Shown: positions 17,759-26,073 of the stretch, piece after piece
Layout: every line of letters starts with the position of its first letter
How positions within the stretch are numbered: position 1 is the first letter of the stretch
Origin: Piscirickettsiaceae bacterium
Lineage (GTDB): Bacteria > Pseudomonadota > Gammaproteobacteria > Nitrosococcales > Methylophagaceae
DNA: 64,000 nt
Assembly (NCBI GenBank): GCA_013215775.1
Contig: JABSQO010000003.1
Coordinates: 86,784 to 150,783 of the forward strand
Direction: 5' to 3'
Made by a program: the position numbers and the translations under genes
The notes under the pieces: generated by a model
The model's input: the letters and a program-made list of their open reading frames with translations, nothing else
What the model was told of the DNA's origin: nothing
Databases searched by the model: none

Positions 17759-18384
17759 CTACATCATTGCCGCTAACCGTTGCAAACCTTCTCTGTCCAG
17801 TTTCTCTTCTGACGTAGATACAGTTCCTAATTCAAGCTCAAGGCTTGACTGGTACTCTTGTAAATTTTCCTTACCACCTCCCAGCGCCACTCCATGCCTC
17901 AACTCACGCATGTCCTCTGTCGCCGAGATTCGACCTATGTTTCCCTGCATCAACCAAAATCGACGAAGGGGCATTGCTAGTACCTCTTTGTCGGTTAAGC
18001 TGTAGAAGCGACAGACGTGGCAAAAGACAAAGCCAAAATCTATCTCAGTAACCTTTGGCTTCTTGTCGTCGGTTACTTTTTTGCTTCTTTCGCGCCCTCT
18101 TCACCAATGTCACGGGCAAACCCGATAATTGTGTTGAGCTGTTGAAGACTTAACGCTTTCAACTTTTTATCCTCAAGCGTTGGAAATGCATCTTTGACCA
18201 TTTGAATAAGCTCTTTCACCTGCTCGCTCAGGGTCATATCCTTGCCTTCGTCTTTCTCCGCCTTCTGCGTCAATTTAATAAACTCAGAAACCGATAATTC
18301 TTTCATTGGGTATTCGCTGCCGCCCAACTTCAGTACCTTCTTTTGTTCTTCCTGGATTTCATCCATATTCAGCATTTTTGCCAT
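17759..18384 (-). CDS. Tail assembly chaperone GT, made by -1 frameshift
   Basis: The G reading frame ends AAA AAG TAA. The heptamer A AAA AAG at 18076-18082 is an ideal -1 slippery site. Slipping there joins G to a downstream frame without a stop, which reads V-T-D-D-K-K-P-K, then FGFVFCHVCRFY and ends at 17759. The fused product has about 208 residues. Lambda and many siphoviruses make G and GT this way just before the tape measure, and both bind it during tail assembly. I list it as one joined product. The downstream frame alone has an ATG but its first 35 codons lie before it. Confidence 0.82.
18073..18384 (-). CDS. Tail assembly chaperone G
   Basis: The 103-residue, helical, charged protein matches gpG-type chaperones in size, position and lysine-rich end (GAKEAKK). 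It follows the tail tube gene and a palindromic site with a hairpin. A good ribosome site (GAGGAG) precedes the ATG at 18384. Its last codons form the slippery site for GT. Confidence 0.85.
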   Translation of the reverse strand: MAKMLNMDEIQEEQKKVLKLGGSEYPMKELSVSEFIKLTQKAEKDEGKDMTLSEQVKELIQMVKDAFPTLEDKKLKALSLQQLNTIIGFARDIGEEGAKEAKK

Positions 18385-18408
18385 GTTACTTTCTCCTCAA
18401 GTTAAATT

Positions 18409-18428
18409 GCCCCTCCGCTAAGAGGGGC
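18409..18428 (-). other. 5' leader hairpin before the G gene
   Basis: GCCCCTC and GAGGGGC form a seven-pair GC-rich stem. It is followed on the minus strand by AATTTAACTT, with no clear U-run, then the GAGGAG ribosome site. It may stabilise the mRNA start or act as a weak attenuator. Confidence 0.5.
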
Positions 18429-18453
18429 ACTGTACTAAGTCACTTGTGACTTA
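18429..18453 (-). promoter_or_regulatory. Perfect palindromic operator ahead of G/GT/tape measure
   Basis: TAAGTCACTTGTGACTTA (18436-18453) is a perfect copy. A -10-like TACAGT follows on the minus strand at 18429-18434. It lies between the tail tube gene end and the chaperone gene. Confidence 0.6.
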
Positions 18454-18458
18454 TTTGA

Positions 18459-19295
18459 TTAAGCGCCTAAATCGCCGATTGCGAAAAGTTTGTTGCCAGC
18501 CGATGTATCTGGGTAGCCGGTAAACTCAACATTGTAAACACGCTCTTCGTCCACTTTGTATGCGAAATTCAACGCACCCGCTGTGGCTGCCTTAAACACC
18601 GTAAAGTCTTCCGAAACATCAGAAGGCGCATTGTCAGAAGGATGTAATGACAATAGCTGAGACGTTGACAACAAGTCAGCACCGATGCCATTCGTCACAT
18701 CAACACGCTTTTGCGAATTAACGCCACCTGCCAATGTGCCAGCAGAAACGGTGTCGCTAGATGCCGCAAGCGTGAAGCTGTCGCCAGCAACCGACTTAAG
18801 GTCATAAGTGATTGTTAAAATAGTGCCGTTTTCCGAGTACGTCGCTGGCATAACCAACACGTCTACAGAAGCGTTTAGATCTGTCACCAATGTGCCAAGC
18901 GTAGTTGCTAAGTCAACACCAATTTGGACGTCGTTAGTAAGCGCAGGGCTTGCTTTAAACGTAAACACAACACCGTTGATTGTAATTGTGTCGGCCTCTG
19001 TCGGTTGGTCAGCAAAGGTAATCGTACCCGTTGCGTTTGTACCACCCGTTTCGACCAATGTCGCACCTGGCATAATCTTGACCAGATTTTCTAAAGTCGT
19101 TTCCGCCATCGGTACGGATACCTTGACCGAACGCTTCATGATGTACTCGTTCACTTCTGATTCACCAAATTGGTCAACCGTTACCTTATGTGTGTCTGTC
19201 GTAACCTCAACACTAACGCCACCTTTGGTATAACCCAAGTTGACGCCGCCTAAAGTCACATCGCAGACGCCTAGTTTGACGTTCTCTGTGCCCAT
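18459..19295 (-). CDS. Major tail tube protein
   Basis: The 278-residue protein starts with MGTENVKLGVCDVTLGG and VEVTTDTHKVTVDQ, a pattern of tail tube proteins in this position. An inserted domain (about residues 95-205, TITFADQPTEADTITING and onward) is of a Thr/Gly-rich type found decorating tail tubes. It is expected to polymerise as hexameric rings around the tape measure. It lies between the tail terminator and the G/GT chaperones. A GGAG-like site precedes the ATG. Confidence 0.85.
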   Translation of the reverse strand: MGTENVKLGVCDVTLGGVNLGYTKGGVSVEVTTDTHKVTVDQFGESEVNEYIMKRSVKVSVPMAETTLENLVKIMPGATLVETGGTNATGTITFADQPTEADTITINGVVFTFKASPALTNDVQIGVDLATTLGTLVTDLNASVDVLVMPATYSENGTILTITYDLKSVAGDSFTLAASSDTVSAGTLAGGVNSQKRVDVTNGIGADLLSTSQLLSLHPSDNAPSDVSEDFTVFKAATAGALNFAYKVDEERVYNVEFTGYPDTSAGNKLFAIGDLGA

Positions 19296-19319
19296 TGTTT
19301 ATCTCCTTTGCAAAGAAAT

Positions 19320-19703
19320 TTAAGTTCTAATATAAGCAGTGTCGTAATTAACACTGATCTCAAGGTAATCACCTTTAGATGACGGAAAGATCACCGGCTC
19401 ATGCCGAGGTCTCATGTACTTGACGGATATGCCCGTTAGAGCGTCTGTATTGCCCAGCGTAAGCGCTTCCATCACCATTTCTGCAAGAGCAACACCCTTC
19501 TTACGATCAGTGTGTCTCACGATAACCTGAAACGACGTCTTCCTATAATTAGGAAGGTCGTAGTCAATCTGCTCGCCAATTAGAGGGGACACCAGCAGCA
19601 CACCCTCCTCTACATTCTCTGGCATGTGATCTGCAAACAAATCCTCACCTGCAAACGCGATGCCCTTGCTCTCTAAATAACCAGCTATAGGCTCCAATTT
19701 CAT
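19320..19703 (-). CDS. Tail terminator protein (minor capsid/gpU-like)
   Basis: The 127-residue protein has the size, position and a mixed alpha/beta pattern of siphophage tail terminators (EEGVLLVSPLIG, RKTSFQVIVRHTDR, DYLEISVNYDTAYIR). Terminators cap the tail tube and join it to the neck. It overlaps the upstream neck gene by 4 bp and precedes the tube gene. Confidence 0.75.
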   Translation of the reverse strand: MKLEPIAGYLESKGIAFAGEDLFADHMPENVEEGVLLVSPLIGEQIDYDLPNYRKTSFQVIVRHTDRKKGVALAEMVMEALTLGNTDALTGISVKYMRPRHEPVIFPSSKGDYLEISVNYDTAYIRT

Positions 19704-20140
19704 AGCGAACCCTTTATTGCCAGCATTACAGATTGAATAATTTCTTTCTCCAGCTTTTGAACCGCTCTTTCTAAATACTTCGGACCAACAACTTGACCAT
19801 TTGCTCTCTGCTTTGCCAACGAGTCTTTGCCGAGGTTGTACTGACCCTCGTGCATTCTCGTTGCGTAATCACCGACAGTCTTATCTGGTCTGTGTGGCAG
19901 CGCTTTACTTTCGTTTACAAAAATAGTGATTCGAGTTCTAGTGTTGAGACCAAATCTATCCTCTTGCAACTCAAGCGCATCTTCCAAGTTTCCCTCATCA
20001 ACGGGTGCTTGCTTTTTTGCCAACTCCAGTATCTCTTTCGCCCCGCCTCGCATTGCATCTAGCGCTCTTGGGTTTGTCTTCTTGTGTTGATTGCTCAACA
20101 TTGACGACACGGCGCTTATGCCGCGAACTTCTAAGCCCAT
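19700..20140 (-). CDS. Neck protein, HK97 gp10-like
   Basis: This 146-residue protein contains the typical start of the HK97-gp10 family: a helical N-terminus, LAKKQAPVDEGNLEDAL, then beta strands (RITIFVNES) and a C-terminal helix. The family acts at the head-tail joint or in tail completion. It is overlapped on both sides by other connector genes. Confidence 0.8.
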   Translation of the reverse strand: MGLEVRGISAVSSMLSNQHKKTNPRALDAMRGGAKEILELAKKQAPVDEGNLEDALELQEDRFGLNTRTRITIFVNESKALPHRPDKTVGDYATRMHEGQYNLGKDSLAKQRANGQVVGPKYLERAVQKLEKEIIQSVMLAIKGSL

Positions 20141-20472
20141 GCCACCAAATCAACCTGAACGTGGTCTACCCTGCCGTTCACGCTGAACCTTATATTCTTA
20201 CTATCAACCTTCAGAGTGATGTCCGCTATTTCGACTTTATCCCCTAGATTTATTTTAGTTGTTGGCAAAAACAACAACCGCGAGGTGGACACAATCTCAT
20301 CTATTTTGCCTCGTGAAGCAGAGCTGTCGGCACGAACCGACGTCTTTTCTCTCGAAACAACAAGGCGCACAACGCTACACAATGCCTGTCTGGGCTTTGC
20401 TAGCTTCTCTTGGCCATACAGGTCGGTAGACTTGGATGACTGAATTTGGCATGTAACGCTTGGTCTAATCAT
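20131..20472 (-). CDS. Head-tail stopper-like connector protein
   Basis: The 113-residue protein is beta-rich, with LFLPTTKINLGDKVEIADITLKV in the middle and a hydrophobic C-terminus. Size and position between the adaptor and gp10-like genes fit a head closure (stopper) protein. No unique motif was seen, so the call rests on order. A palindromic site lies 33 bp upstream. Confidence 0.65.
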   Translation of the reverse strand: MIRPSVTCQIQSSKSTDLYGQEKLAKPRQALCSVVRLVVSREKTSVRADSSASRGKIDEIVSTSRLLFLPTTKINLGDKVEIADITLKVDSKNIRFSVNGRVDHVQVDLVAWA

Positions 20473-20498
20473 GTAACAATCATACCACTTTAGGCTTA

Positions 20499-20522
20499 AT
20501 TATTCCAGTCACCAGTGACTTA
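20499..20522 (-). promoter_or_regulatory. Palindromic operator overlapping a coding end
   Basis: CCAGTCACCAGTGACTTA (20505-20522) keeps the core AGTCACNNGTGACT. It encodes the last codons (Ile-Ser-His-Trp-stop) of the upstream gene. On the minus strand AATAAT follows it at 20499-20504, ahead of the stopper gene. Confidence 0.6.
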
Positions 20523-21258
20523 TCTTTTCGCTCGAAACTATTGAGCTGCTGTTTGGGTGGAATACTTCCTTTCTGATGTCGCCGTACGTCTGACCTTCAC
20601 CGGTTGGGGTGATGAAAAATGGCATCCCATGATGCTTGTGGCCTGTATTGGCATTTTTAACATACGCTTTGTTTTTGCCGCTCACCGCAATAGCGTAAAG
20701 TTGCGATTCGTTGTAGATATTCAACAGCGACCCGCGAACTAGCGTAGAGATGTATCTGAGACTGCCCCAGCCCTTCCCTGCTCTGTCCGTGAATGAATAG
20801 TTGATCTCTCTATCAAATTGACTTTTGACAGCTAAGATCGACGCTGTGCGACTCCAGCCTCGCTGTCTGGACATCATGCCCACTCTTAGCGACATATCGT
20901 TAAAGTGCTTCAACACGGCATGGTCGTCTCTACGCACCTGACTGTGAAACGAATCCATTACGTCGGCAATGGTTACGGTGGCTGAGTCGACAAAGTTATC
21001 ATCAAGCGTTCCGTAGTTGGCCAACTTCCACATTTGAGAAGCAAGTCTTTGACTCTCCTCTCTGGCAAAGTCATTACTAACCTCCCATACAGCGTGTCTA
21101 AGGGCGGATCTCGTCACCTCAGAACTCATAGTGGGTGATGTAGCAAATCTTCTAAGCAAGCCTTCTTTGCTCATAATGTGGGCGTTATACCGATCCACAA
21201 ATGACTTTGTGACTGAGTTGATGTGATCAATCATAGTCAACCTATCCTTCTGCTCCAC
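20509..21258 (-). CDS. Probable minor head protein
   Basis: The 249-residue protein is helical, with a C-terminal part (RGSLLNIYNESQLYAIAV, then NANTGHKHHGMPFFI) that recalls the end of phage Mu F/SPP1 gp7-type head morphogenesis proteins. The match is weak. It lies among connector genes and its start overlaps the adaptor gene by 22 bp. It may be a minor capsid or ejection protein. Confidence 0.6.
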   Translation of the reverse strand: MEQKDRLTMIDHINSVTKSFVDRYNAHIMSKEGLLRRFATSPTMSSEVTRSALRHAVWEVSNDFAREESQRLASQMWKLANYGTLDDNFVDSATVTIADVMDSFHSQVRRDDHAVLKHFNDMSLRVGMMSRQRGWSRTASILAVKSQFDREINYSFTDRAGKGWGSLRYISTLVRGSLLNIYNESQLYAIAVSGKNKAYVKNANTGHKHHGMPFFITPTGEGQTYGDIRKEVFHPNSSSIVSSEKISHW

Positions 21259-21959
21259 GTAATGTAGCCGGTCAGGTATCGTAGTGCCTTTTCACTCACC
21301 GCCAGTACAAGTGGCTTCCCAGGGCGAAACATGTTGGAACTCTCACCAACCGTTTCGGACATCAAACCAGTGCGCCGCTTGTCCTCAACCGTGTCGCCGC
21401 CCATCATGAAGTCCGCCTCGGCTATCTGCGCTTTGGCGATTGCAGCCAACAGGTCAGAATCAATCAAAGTCAGATCAACCTCCGAGATGTTGCCAATGTT
21501 AAAATTCAGCTTGGTAATGTTCACGTAAGCCTCGATCATTGCCGCTTTCTTCTGTCGATCTGTAGACCCAGACCAAATATCAATACCGACCATATCGAGA
21601 GAGGTCAATAGCGCCTGGTTGTAGGTTTGAAACGACGTTTCACCCACCACAAGCGTATTTGCCGCCTCTACGACGTATCGAGAGGTGCTGGTGACAATAC
21701 CTAACGCCGTCACCATTGTCAGTTCGACTGTTCTTAATCCCTTTATTGCACCCACAGCAAGGGTATTCTCAGGGGAGTTTACCGTGATGGCCGTACCTGA
21801 GTCGCCATCATTGATAGTGACCGTGGTCTCTGCGACCAGTTCGGTATTGTCTTCCGAAAGGACTCTGTACGTTGCCGATGTTGGAGATACTAAATTGTCG
21901 TTATCATCGACAAACTGCATCTCAACCTTAACTATCGAACCATCGCGATAAATTTCCAT
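21237..21959 (-). CDS. Head-tail adaptor with N-terminal beta domain
   Basis: Residues 1-100 form an Ig-like beta domain (VKVEMQFVDDNDN, TITVN-like strands). Residues 110-240 are helical, with LLAAIAKAQIAEADFMMGG, the typical pattern of gp6/gp15-type adaptors that sit below the portal. The fusion of a beta domain to an adaptor is somewhat unusual. It is followed by the minor head gene. Confidence 0.65.
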   Translation of the reverse strand: MEIYRDGSIVKVEMQFVDDNDNLVSPTSATYRVLSEDNTELVAETTVTINDGDSGTAITVNSPENTLAVGAIKGLRTVELTMVTALGIVTSTSRYVVEAANTLVVGETSFQTYNQALLTSLDMVGIDIWSGSTDRQKKAAMIEAYVNITKLNFNIGNISEVDLTLIDSDLLAAIAKAQIAEADFMMGGDTVEDKRRTGLMSETVGESSNMFRPGKPLVLAVSEKALRYLTGYITWSRRIG

Positions 21960-21966
21960 CTGTTAA

Positions 21967-22446
21967 TTACCCCTGCGCTGTAACGATTGCGTCAATCAGG
22001 CCAGCAATGCTGTTCGACTTAGCGCCAAACTCTCCAGCAATCTCGCGGACGCCTACAATGCCTTTTTCATCAGCAACAACTTCCAACTGCTCTCGCGTGT
22101 ACTTGGCCGTTTTAACAGACTCTTTCGGCGCTTGACTGTTCATCTTTTGAATGTACTTCTCAACGCCAGTTCGATTGTCTTCGCCATCCGCAGTAGATTC
22201 AACAACGGGCAAAGTAACCTCGGCCGTCGATGGTGCTGGCATATTTGCGTTTTCAATAACTACGTTTGCGGGGCTTGAATTGCCGCCATTTTCAAACTCA
22301 CATCGCATTGCCGCCGAAAGACGGAACGCCTGGGTTTTGGTGACCGCCTCGATAGACAAGCCATCTTTAAATTCGATACCACCCGCCACACCTGTCAAAT
22401 GGTTAAAGCCTAATTCTAAAATTCTTAACTTTTGTAGTGACATCAC
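21967..22446 (-). CDS. Capsid-region protein with a C-terminal SAP/HeH-like helix motif
   Basis: This 159-residue protein has an N-terminal part of unknown fold, a Glu/Ser/Thr-rich linker, and a C-terminal stretch YTREQLEVVADEKGIVGVRE with a following helix that resembles HeH/SAP/Rho-N nucleic-acid-binding motifs. These often occur in small phage capsid-associated proteins. It lies directly after the major capsid gene in transcription order. Confidence 0.65.
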   Translation of the reverse strand: MMSLQKLRILELGFNHLTGVAGGIEFKDGLSIEAVTKTQAFRLSAAMRCEFENGGNSSPANVVIENANMPAPSTAEVTLPVVESTADGEDNRTGVEKYIQKMNSQAPKESVKTAKYTREQLEVVADEKGIVGVREIAGEFGAKSNSIAGLIDAIVTAQG

Positions 22447-22465
22447 TACCTCCTAATAAACAAAA

Positions 22466-22493
22466 ACGGGCAATGGAAAAAACCATCACCCGT
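22466..22493 (-). terminator. Hairpin with U-run between capsid and neck operons
   Basis: On the minus strand ACGGGTGATGG pairs with CCATTGCCCGT (two mismatches), followed by TTTTTGTTT. It looks like a factor-independent terminator. It lies after the palindromic site, so it would also attenuate a transcript starting there. Confidence 0.6.
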
Positions 22494-22494
22494 T

Positions 22495-22518
22495 CTATTC
22501 TAAGTCACTTGTGACTTA
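22495..22518 (-). promoter_or_regulatory. Perfect palindromic operator after the capsid gene
   Basis: TAAGTCACTTGTGACTTA at 22501-22518 is a perfect copy, 9 bp after the capsid stop codon. A GAATAG hexamer follows on the minus strand at 22495-22500. Confidence 0.6.
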
Positions 22519-22527
22519 TTATCCAGC

Positions 22528-23433
22528 TTAAATGTTCTGGATACCTTGGATACGCGCCAAAGACTTAGTGCTCTTCAGAGCAGTACCGCAGTACCATTTA
22601 AGACGTGTGCGAGTCGCATCTTTGTTCTGTACCGTACCGATGTCTTCAACAACGATACCAGCAGAGCTGCCGCCGTAGATAGCGTGTAAGCCATCAACTT
22701 CATTCAAACGCATAGCGTAGATAGAAGTGGCCGCAGTCTCAGTACCTTGAACTTCGTCAATTGGTAAGAAGTCATTAACGATGATTGGAATACCGTTGTG
22801 ACCTGGAACCGCACGACCGAAGTTCTCAATCATAATGCTTTCAGGCAATGTACCACCCATAGCGCGTAGCAATGCGCGGTAGGCACGTAAAGTACCAGAA
22901 CGCATCATAATCGCATCAGCACCGTTTGGAACTGCGTCTAACAACTCGTCTAACATTGTTAAAGTAATAGGAGCGCCATTAGCACCGGCAGTGATCGTCT
23001 GACCACCTGTAACTAAAGATGCAACACCATCAAACTCTTTAGCATTAGTACCGTTATCACCAATCGCTAAAGTGCGACGGAATTTTCGAGCAAGACCTTT
23101 TGCTTTTTGAGCGATTTGAATAGCTTTTTGGCTATTGTGATCACCCATTGTCGCGTCAAGGAATTTGTCCACATCCACATCACCAGCTAAAACTCGTAAG
23201 TTCGCAGTGACTTCGGTAAAGGTTGACGCTTCTTCGTTCACAGTATCGTTCACTGGATCTAAGAAATCGCCTTCTGAAATAGTGTTTTCACGGTTATAGA
23301 CATAAGCCTTACCGTTCACACCCATAAATGGAAGCAACGCAAATAATTCATCCTTGTCGATGATTTCTTCAATCACACCAGAGACAAGTTGATTATTCGA
23401 CAGCTTCTCAGCTTCTACACGTAATAGTGCCAT
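22528..23433 (-). CDS. Major capsid protein
   Basis: The 301-residue protein has the HK97-fold pattern of a siphophage capsid protein: an N-terminal helix-rich arm, an FLDPVNDTVNEEAS loop, a spine helix with AQKAKGLARKFRRTLAIGDN, an A-domain (IPIIVNDFLPI) and a C-terminal strand-rich end. It follows the scaffold gene and its own palindromic site, and its codons look more host-like and uniform than those of its neighbours. It is expected to be the most abundant virion protein. Confidence 0.9.
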   Translation of the reverse strand: MALLRVEAEKLSNNQLVSGVIEEIIDKDELFALLPFMGVNGKAYVYNRENTISEGDFLDPVNDTVNEEASTFTEVTANLRVLAGDVDVDKFLDATMGDHNSQKAIQIAQKAKGLARKFRRTLAIGDNGTNAKEFDGVASLVTGGQTITAGANGAPITLTMLDELLDAVPNGADAIMMRSGTLRAYRALLRAMGGTLPESIMIENFGRAVPGHNGIPIIVNDFLPIDEVQGTETAATSIYAMRLNEVDGLHAIYGGSSAGIVVEDIGTVQNKDATRTRLKWYCGTALKSTKSLARIQGIQNI

Positions 23434-23486
23434 TCTTTCTAACTCCTAAAAAAATAGATATGTCGATTTAACTAACCGGTAAGAGA

Positions 23487-23504
23487 TAAGTCAGTCGTGA
23501 CTTA
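23487..23504 (-). promoter_or_regulatory. Palindromic operator ahead of the capsid gene
   Basis: TAAGTCAGTCGTGACTTA differs from the consensus at one base. It lies in the 89-bp gap between scaffold and capsid genes. TATAAT occurs on the upstream side on the minus strand. Confidence 0.6.
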
Positions 23505-23522
23505 TTATACAGGATAGAGGTT

Positions 23523-24431
23523 TTATTTACTAGAGTTAAGAGCCGCTTCGATCTTGCTTGCGCCTTTCAACTCAATCTTGATTTCCTTGGTCTTACCACC
23601 ACCAGGCTTGGAATCACCACCTGGCTTAGCTTGGGATCTAACAATGTGGTCGCGATCAGGGTCAGCATCAACAATCTTGGCAATAGCAGCTTCAAACCCA
23701 AGAGGTTTGCCCTCGCCATCTACAAGCATTGTGCGGCCATCCGTACCAACAGTTTTGTCATAAGCAATTACGCTGCCATCTTCCACATCAAAGTGGCTAC
23801 CGTAGATAATTCGAGCTTTAGAAGACGTCAGAGTTAATTTGTCACCAATATAGCCAGAGGCGTCGAATGAATGACCCACCGTCAAGTTGTTGATCGTCGT
23901 ATCCTTGCCGGATAGTTTTGATTTCAACTTTTCGATTTCAGTCGTCAGTTCGCCCTTGTCTTTATTTTGCTGTTCAACCATTTGCTGACGCAATTTATCC
24001 CACTCGCCCTTTTTCTCAAGCTCTGTGGTCTTCGCGTCTTTCTGCGTTTGAATCAACTTTCTAACTTCTTCCAAGTCAATGCCGTCAAACTTGCCAAGAT
24101 CGGATTTCAACTTTTCGATCTCATCAGTTTGTAGTTTCAGCGTTGCCTTTTTGCTCATCACTTCTTTCAGCAGTTTCGCTTCTGCGTCTGACGGAGTGTT
24201 GCTCTTACCCTTGTTGTCGTTGTCGTTGTCGTCGTCATTGGCGTTGCCGCCTTTGTTGTCGCCGTCGTTGTTGGAATTGTCATCATTGTCGTTATCGCCG
24301 GTACCTTTGTTGTCGTCGCCATCATTTACGCCGTCAGCACCTACTCCGCGATTTGACTCCGGATTCTCTTCCCAATACGCCGTCCACTCTAACGAATACG
24401 GGTCTGTTGGTTTACTCATCGTTTTAAACAT
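23523..24431 (-). CDS. Capsid scaffold protein with Asp/Asn-rich stretch
   Basis: This 302-residue protein has an N-terminal low-complexity Asp/Asn/Gly-rich stretch (about residues 25-70, many DND and DDN), a central coiled coil (about 80-170), and a C-terminal domain ending in a Lys-rich, Gly-rich tail. Coiled-coil proteins before the capsid gene act as scaffolds. I chose the ATG at 24431 because AAAGG lies eight bases before it; an in-frame ATG at 24455 is less well placed. The acidic stretch is encoded by GTC/GTT-type triplet repeats. Confidence 0.82.
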   Translation of the reverse strand: MFKTMSKPTDPYSLEWTAYWEENPESNRGVGADGVNDGDDNKGTGDNDNDDNSNNDGDNKGGNANDDDNDNDNKGKSNTPSDAEAKLLKEVMSKKATLKLQTDEIEKLKSDLGKFDGIDLEEVRKLIQTQKDAKTTELEKKGEWDKLRQQMVEQQNKDKGELTTEIEKLKSKLSGKDTTINNLTVGHSFDASGYIGDKLTLTSSKARIIYGSHFDVEDGSVIAYDKTVGTDGRTMLVDGEGKPLGFEAAIAKIVDADPDRDHIVRSQAKPGGDSKPGGGKTKEIKIELKGASKIEAALNSSK

Positions 24432-24486
24432 TGTTATTACCTTTCTTTTGACCATTCACTTGGTCGTCATTTATCAACTTGGCCTA

Positions 24487-26016
24487 TCACTTAGCCATAC
24501 TGGTGTCATTTCCCCCGTCGGGTTTTTGACTTTTCTCTAGCGCCCCGTCTAATGACGAGCTGCCGGAAATTGGTTCGGGAGCAGCCGGTGGCCACGCCTT
24601 CAAATCTGAAATCATTGTTGCTTTAATACTCTTCTCAATCTGTGGGAACAGTTTGTCGATTAATAGCTTCATCTGCTCTTGTCTTACGCTGTCAGGCGCC
24701 GCAACGAGAGATAGTCGCTCTGCTATGTCAAACTCGTCATACAGACCACGTACGTCAAAATCGTCTGGATACTTAACAATCTCCTCATTGGAGTCGTCTT
24801 CGCCATTCCATAGGTTGACCAGGTGAATCATTTTCTCTTCCGCTCGATCTAGCGCATCCGCCTTTGAAGCAAGCAAAGCATTGACACGCTCGAAGTCATA
24901 CGCTTTCGCAACGCCAGAGCTATTGTCGATACCAGCAGAGTTGTCAGACTTGGTTCGCTCTCCAGCCATACCAACAGAGTGATAAATCTCGTTGATAATC
25001 TTCTGGATAACTGTAACTATTATTTCCGCTTGTTTTGGATCTGGTGACAGGTAAAATGGTGCATTACCGCTCTCGCCGTCGTACGTGAACATTCTCTTCG
25101 TTCCCATTTCCACTAACTTGTCAAAGCCATCGTCGCCAGGCAAAAGCCCCTGAGCTGGCATTGCCAATTGCGAGAATGTTTGATCTTGGATAATTGCATC
25201 GAGGTTAGACAGGTAGTTTGCAACCGCTCTGTCCAAGTAAGCTATGTCGCCAATCAACGATGGGGACTTGTAAAGATCATCAGTCTCAACGTGATCCACC
25301 TTAATGACGGGAACTTCGCCCAGCCCGTGTTCGCCGTCATCCTTTAGGCTGACAACTGTTTTTCGACCCTCTTTAACTTCCTCAAGGAGATACCACTCAT
25401 TTCTAGTCCATAGGCGATATTGGTTGGATACGTTGCCTGACGACTCCATAGGGTCTTCGTCATCGCGAGCAATCTCGCGCAACAAGATCCAATTCAACTT
25501 ACCAAAGTCGTCATAGCTCATGTCCAAAACATCTTGGGGAGACGCGACGTAGGAAAACGTGCGAATACCTAACTCTTTATGCTCAGCGACGGTCTCCGCT
25601 TTCGTTCCTGCGCCCGTGTTGTCGACTACGATCCATATTCGCCCGAATGTGGATGACTTGATAGACACCTGCCGCATGTACTGTTCGATATTGAGGTCGT
25701 TACGAGTGGACGCTTTCCAGAATTTCTTAACCGAATCTGAAGCGTCCTTTTCATTACGCTCTATGTTTGCTTTAAATATGTACTTGTTGACCAAATCAAC
25801 AATCTCACGAGAATGATTGAATCTGTAGGCACGTTCGACGCGCTTTTTAAACTCTTCTGGGCCTTCTTTCACATACTCAAAAATGTGATCGGCAAACCAA
25901 TCTCGCCCACCTTGATAGCACGCCTCTAAAAATTGCCAGTGCGCCAGAGTCGCCTGATAGTCAGGATGACGTCTAGCAATAAGTTTTTTTAGCTTCTTTG
26001 GGTCTTCAAAATCCAT
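24487..26016 (-). CDS. Portal protein
   Basis: The 509-residue protein matches the size and helical pattern of siphophage portals (DFEDPKKLKKLIARRHPDY, a stem-type region with AVANYLSNLDAIIQDQTF and a C-terminal crown). It lies between terminase and scaffold. The portal is the dodecameric ring through which DNA enters and leaves the head. A ribosome site (AAGGTAAAT) precedes the ATG. Confidence 0.88.
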   Translation of the reverse strand: MDFEDPKKLKKLIARRHPDYQATLAHWQFLEACYQGGRDWFADHIFEYVKEGPEEFKKRVERAYRFNHSREIVDLVNKYIFKANIERNEKDASDSVKKFWKASTRNDLNIEQYMRQVSIKSSTFGRIWIVVDNTGAGTKAETVAEHKELGIRTFSYVASPQDVLDMSYDDFGKLNWILLREIARDDEDPMESSGNVSNQYRLWTRNEWYLLEEVKEGRKTVVSLKDDGEHGLGEVPVIKVDHVETDDLYKSPSLIGDIAYLDRAVANYLSNLDAIIQDQTFSQLAMPAQGLLPGDDGFDKLVEMGTKRMFTYDGESGNAPFYLSPDPKQAEIIVTVIQKIINEIYHSVGMAGERTKSDNSAGIDNSSGVAKAYDFERVNALLASKADALDRAEEKMIHLVNLWNGEDDSNEEIVKYPDDFDVRGLYDEFDIAERLSLVAAPDSVRQEQMKLLIDKLFPQIEKSIKATMISDLKAWPPAAPEPISGSSSLDGALEKSQKPDGGNDTSMAK

Positions 26017-26044
26017 AAATTTACCTTAGCCTAATGTTAGGAGT

Positions 26045-26062
26045 TTAGTCACTCGTGACTTA
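26045..26062 (-). promoter_or_regulatory. Palindromic operator ahead of the portal gene
   Basis: TTAGTCACTCGTGACTTA differs from the consensus at one base. It lies in the 57-bp gap between terminase large subunit and portal genes. Confidence 0.6.
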
Positions 26063-26073
26063 CTTTGTCAAGC

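Noticed and set aside
24079..24540. Long plus-strand open frame opposite scaffold and portal ends
   Set aside because: It is the complement of the Asp/Asn-rich scaffold gene; its Ser/Leu-rich product comes from the repeats, and it has no ribosome site or neighbours on that strand.
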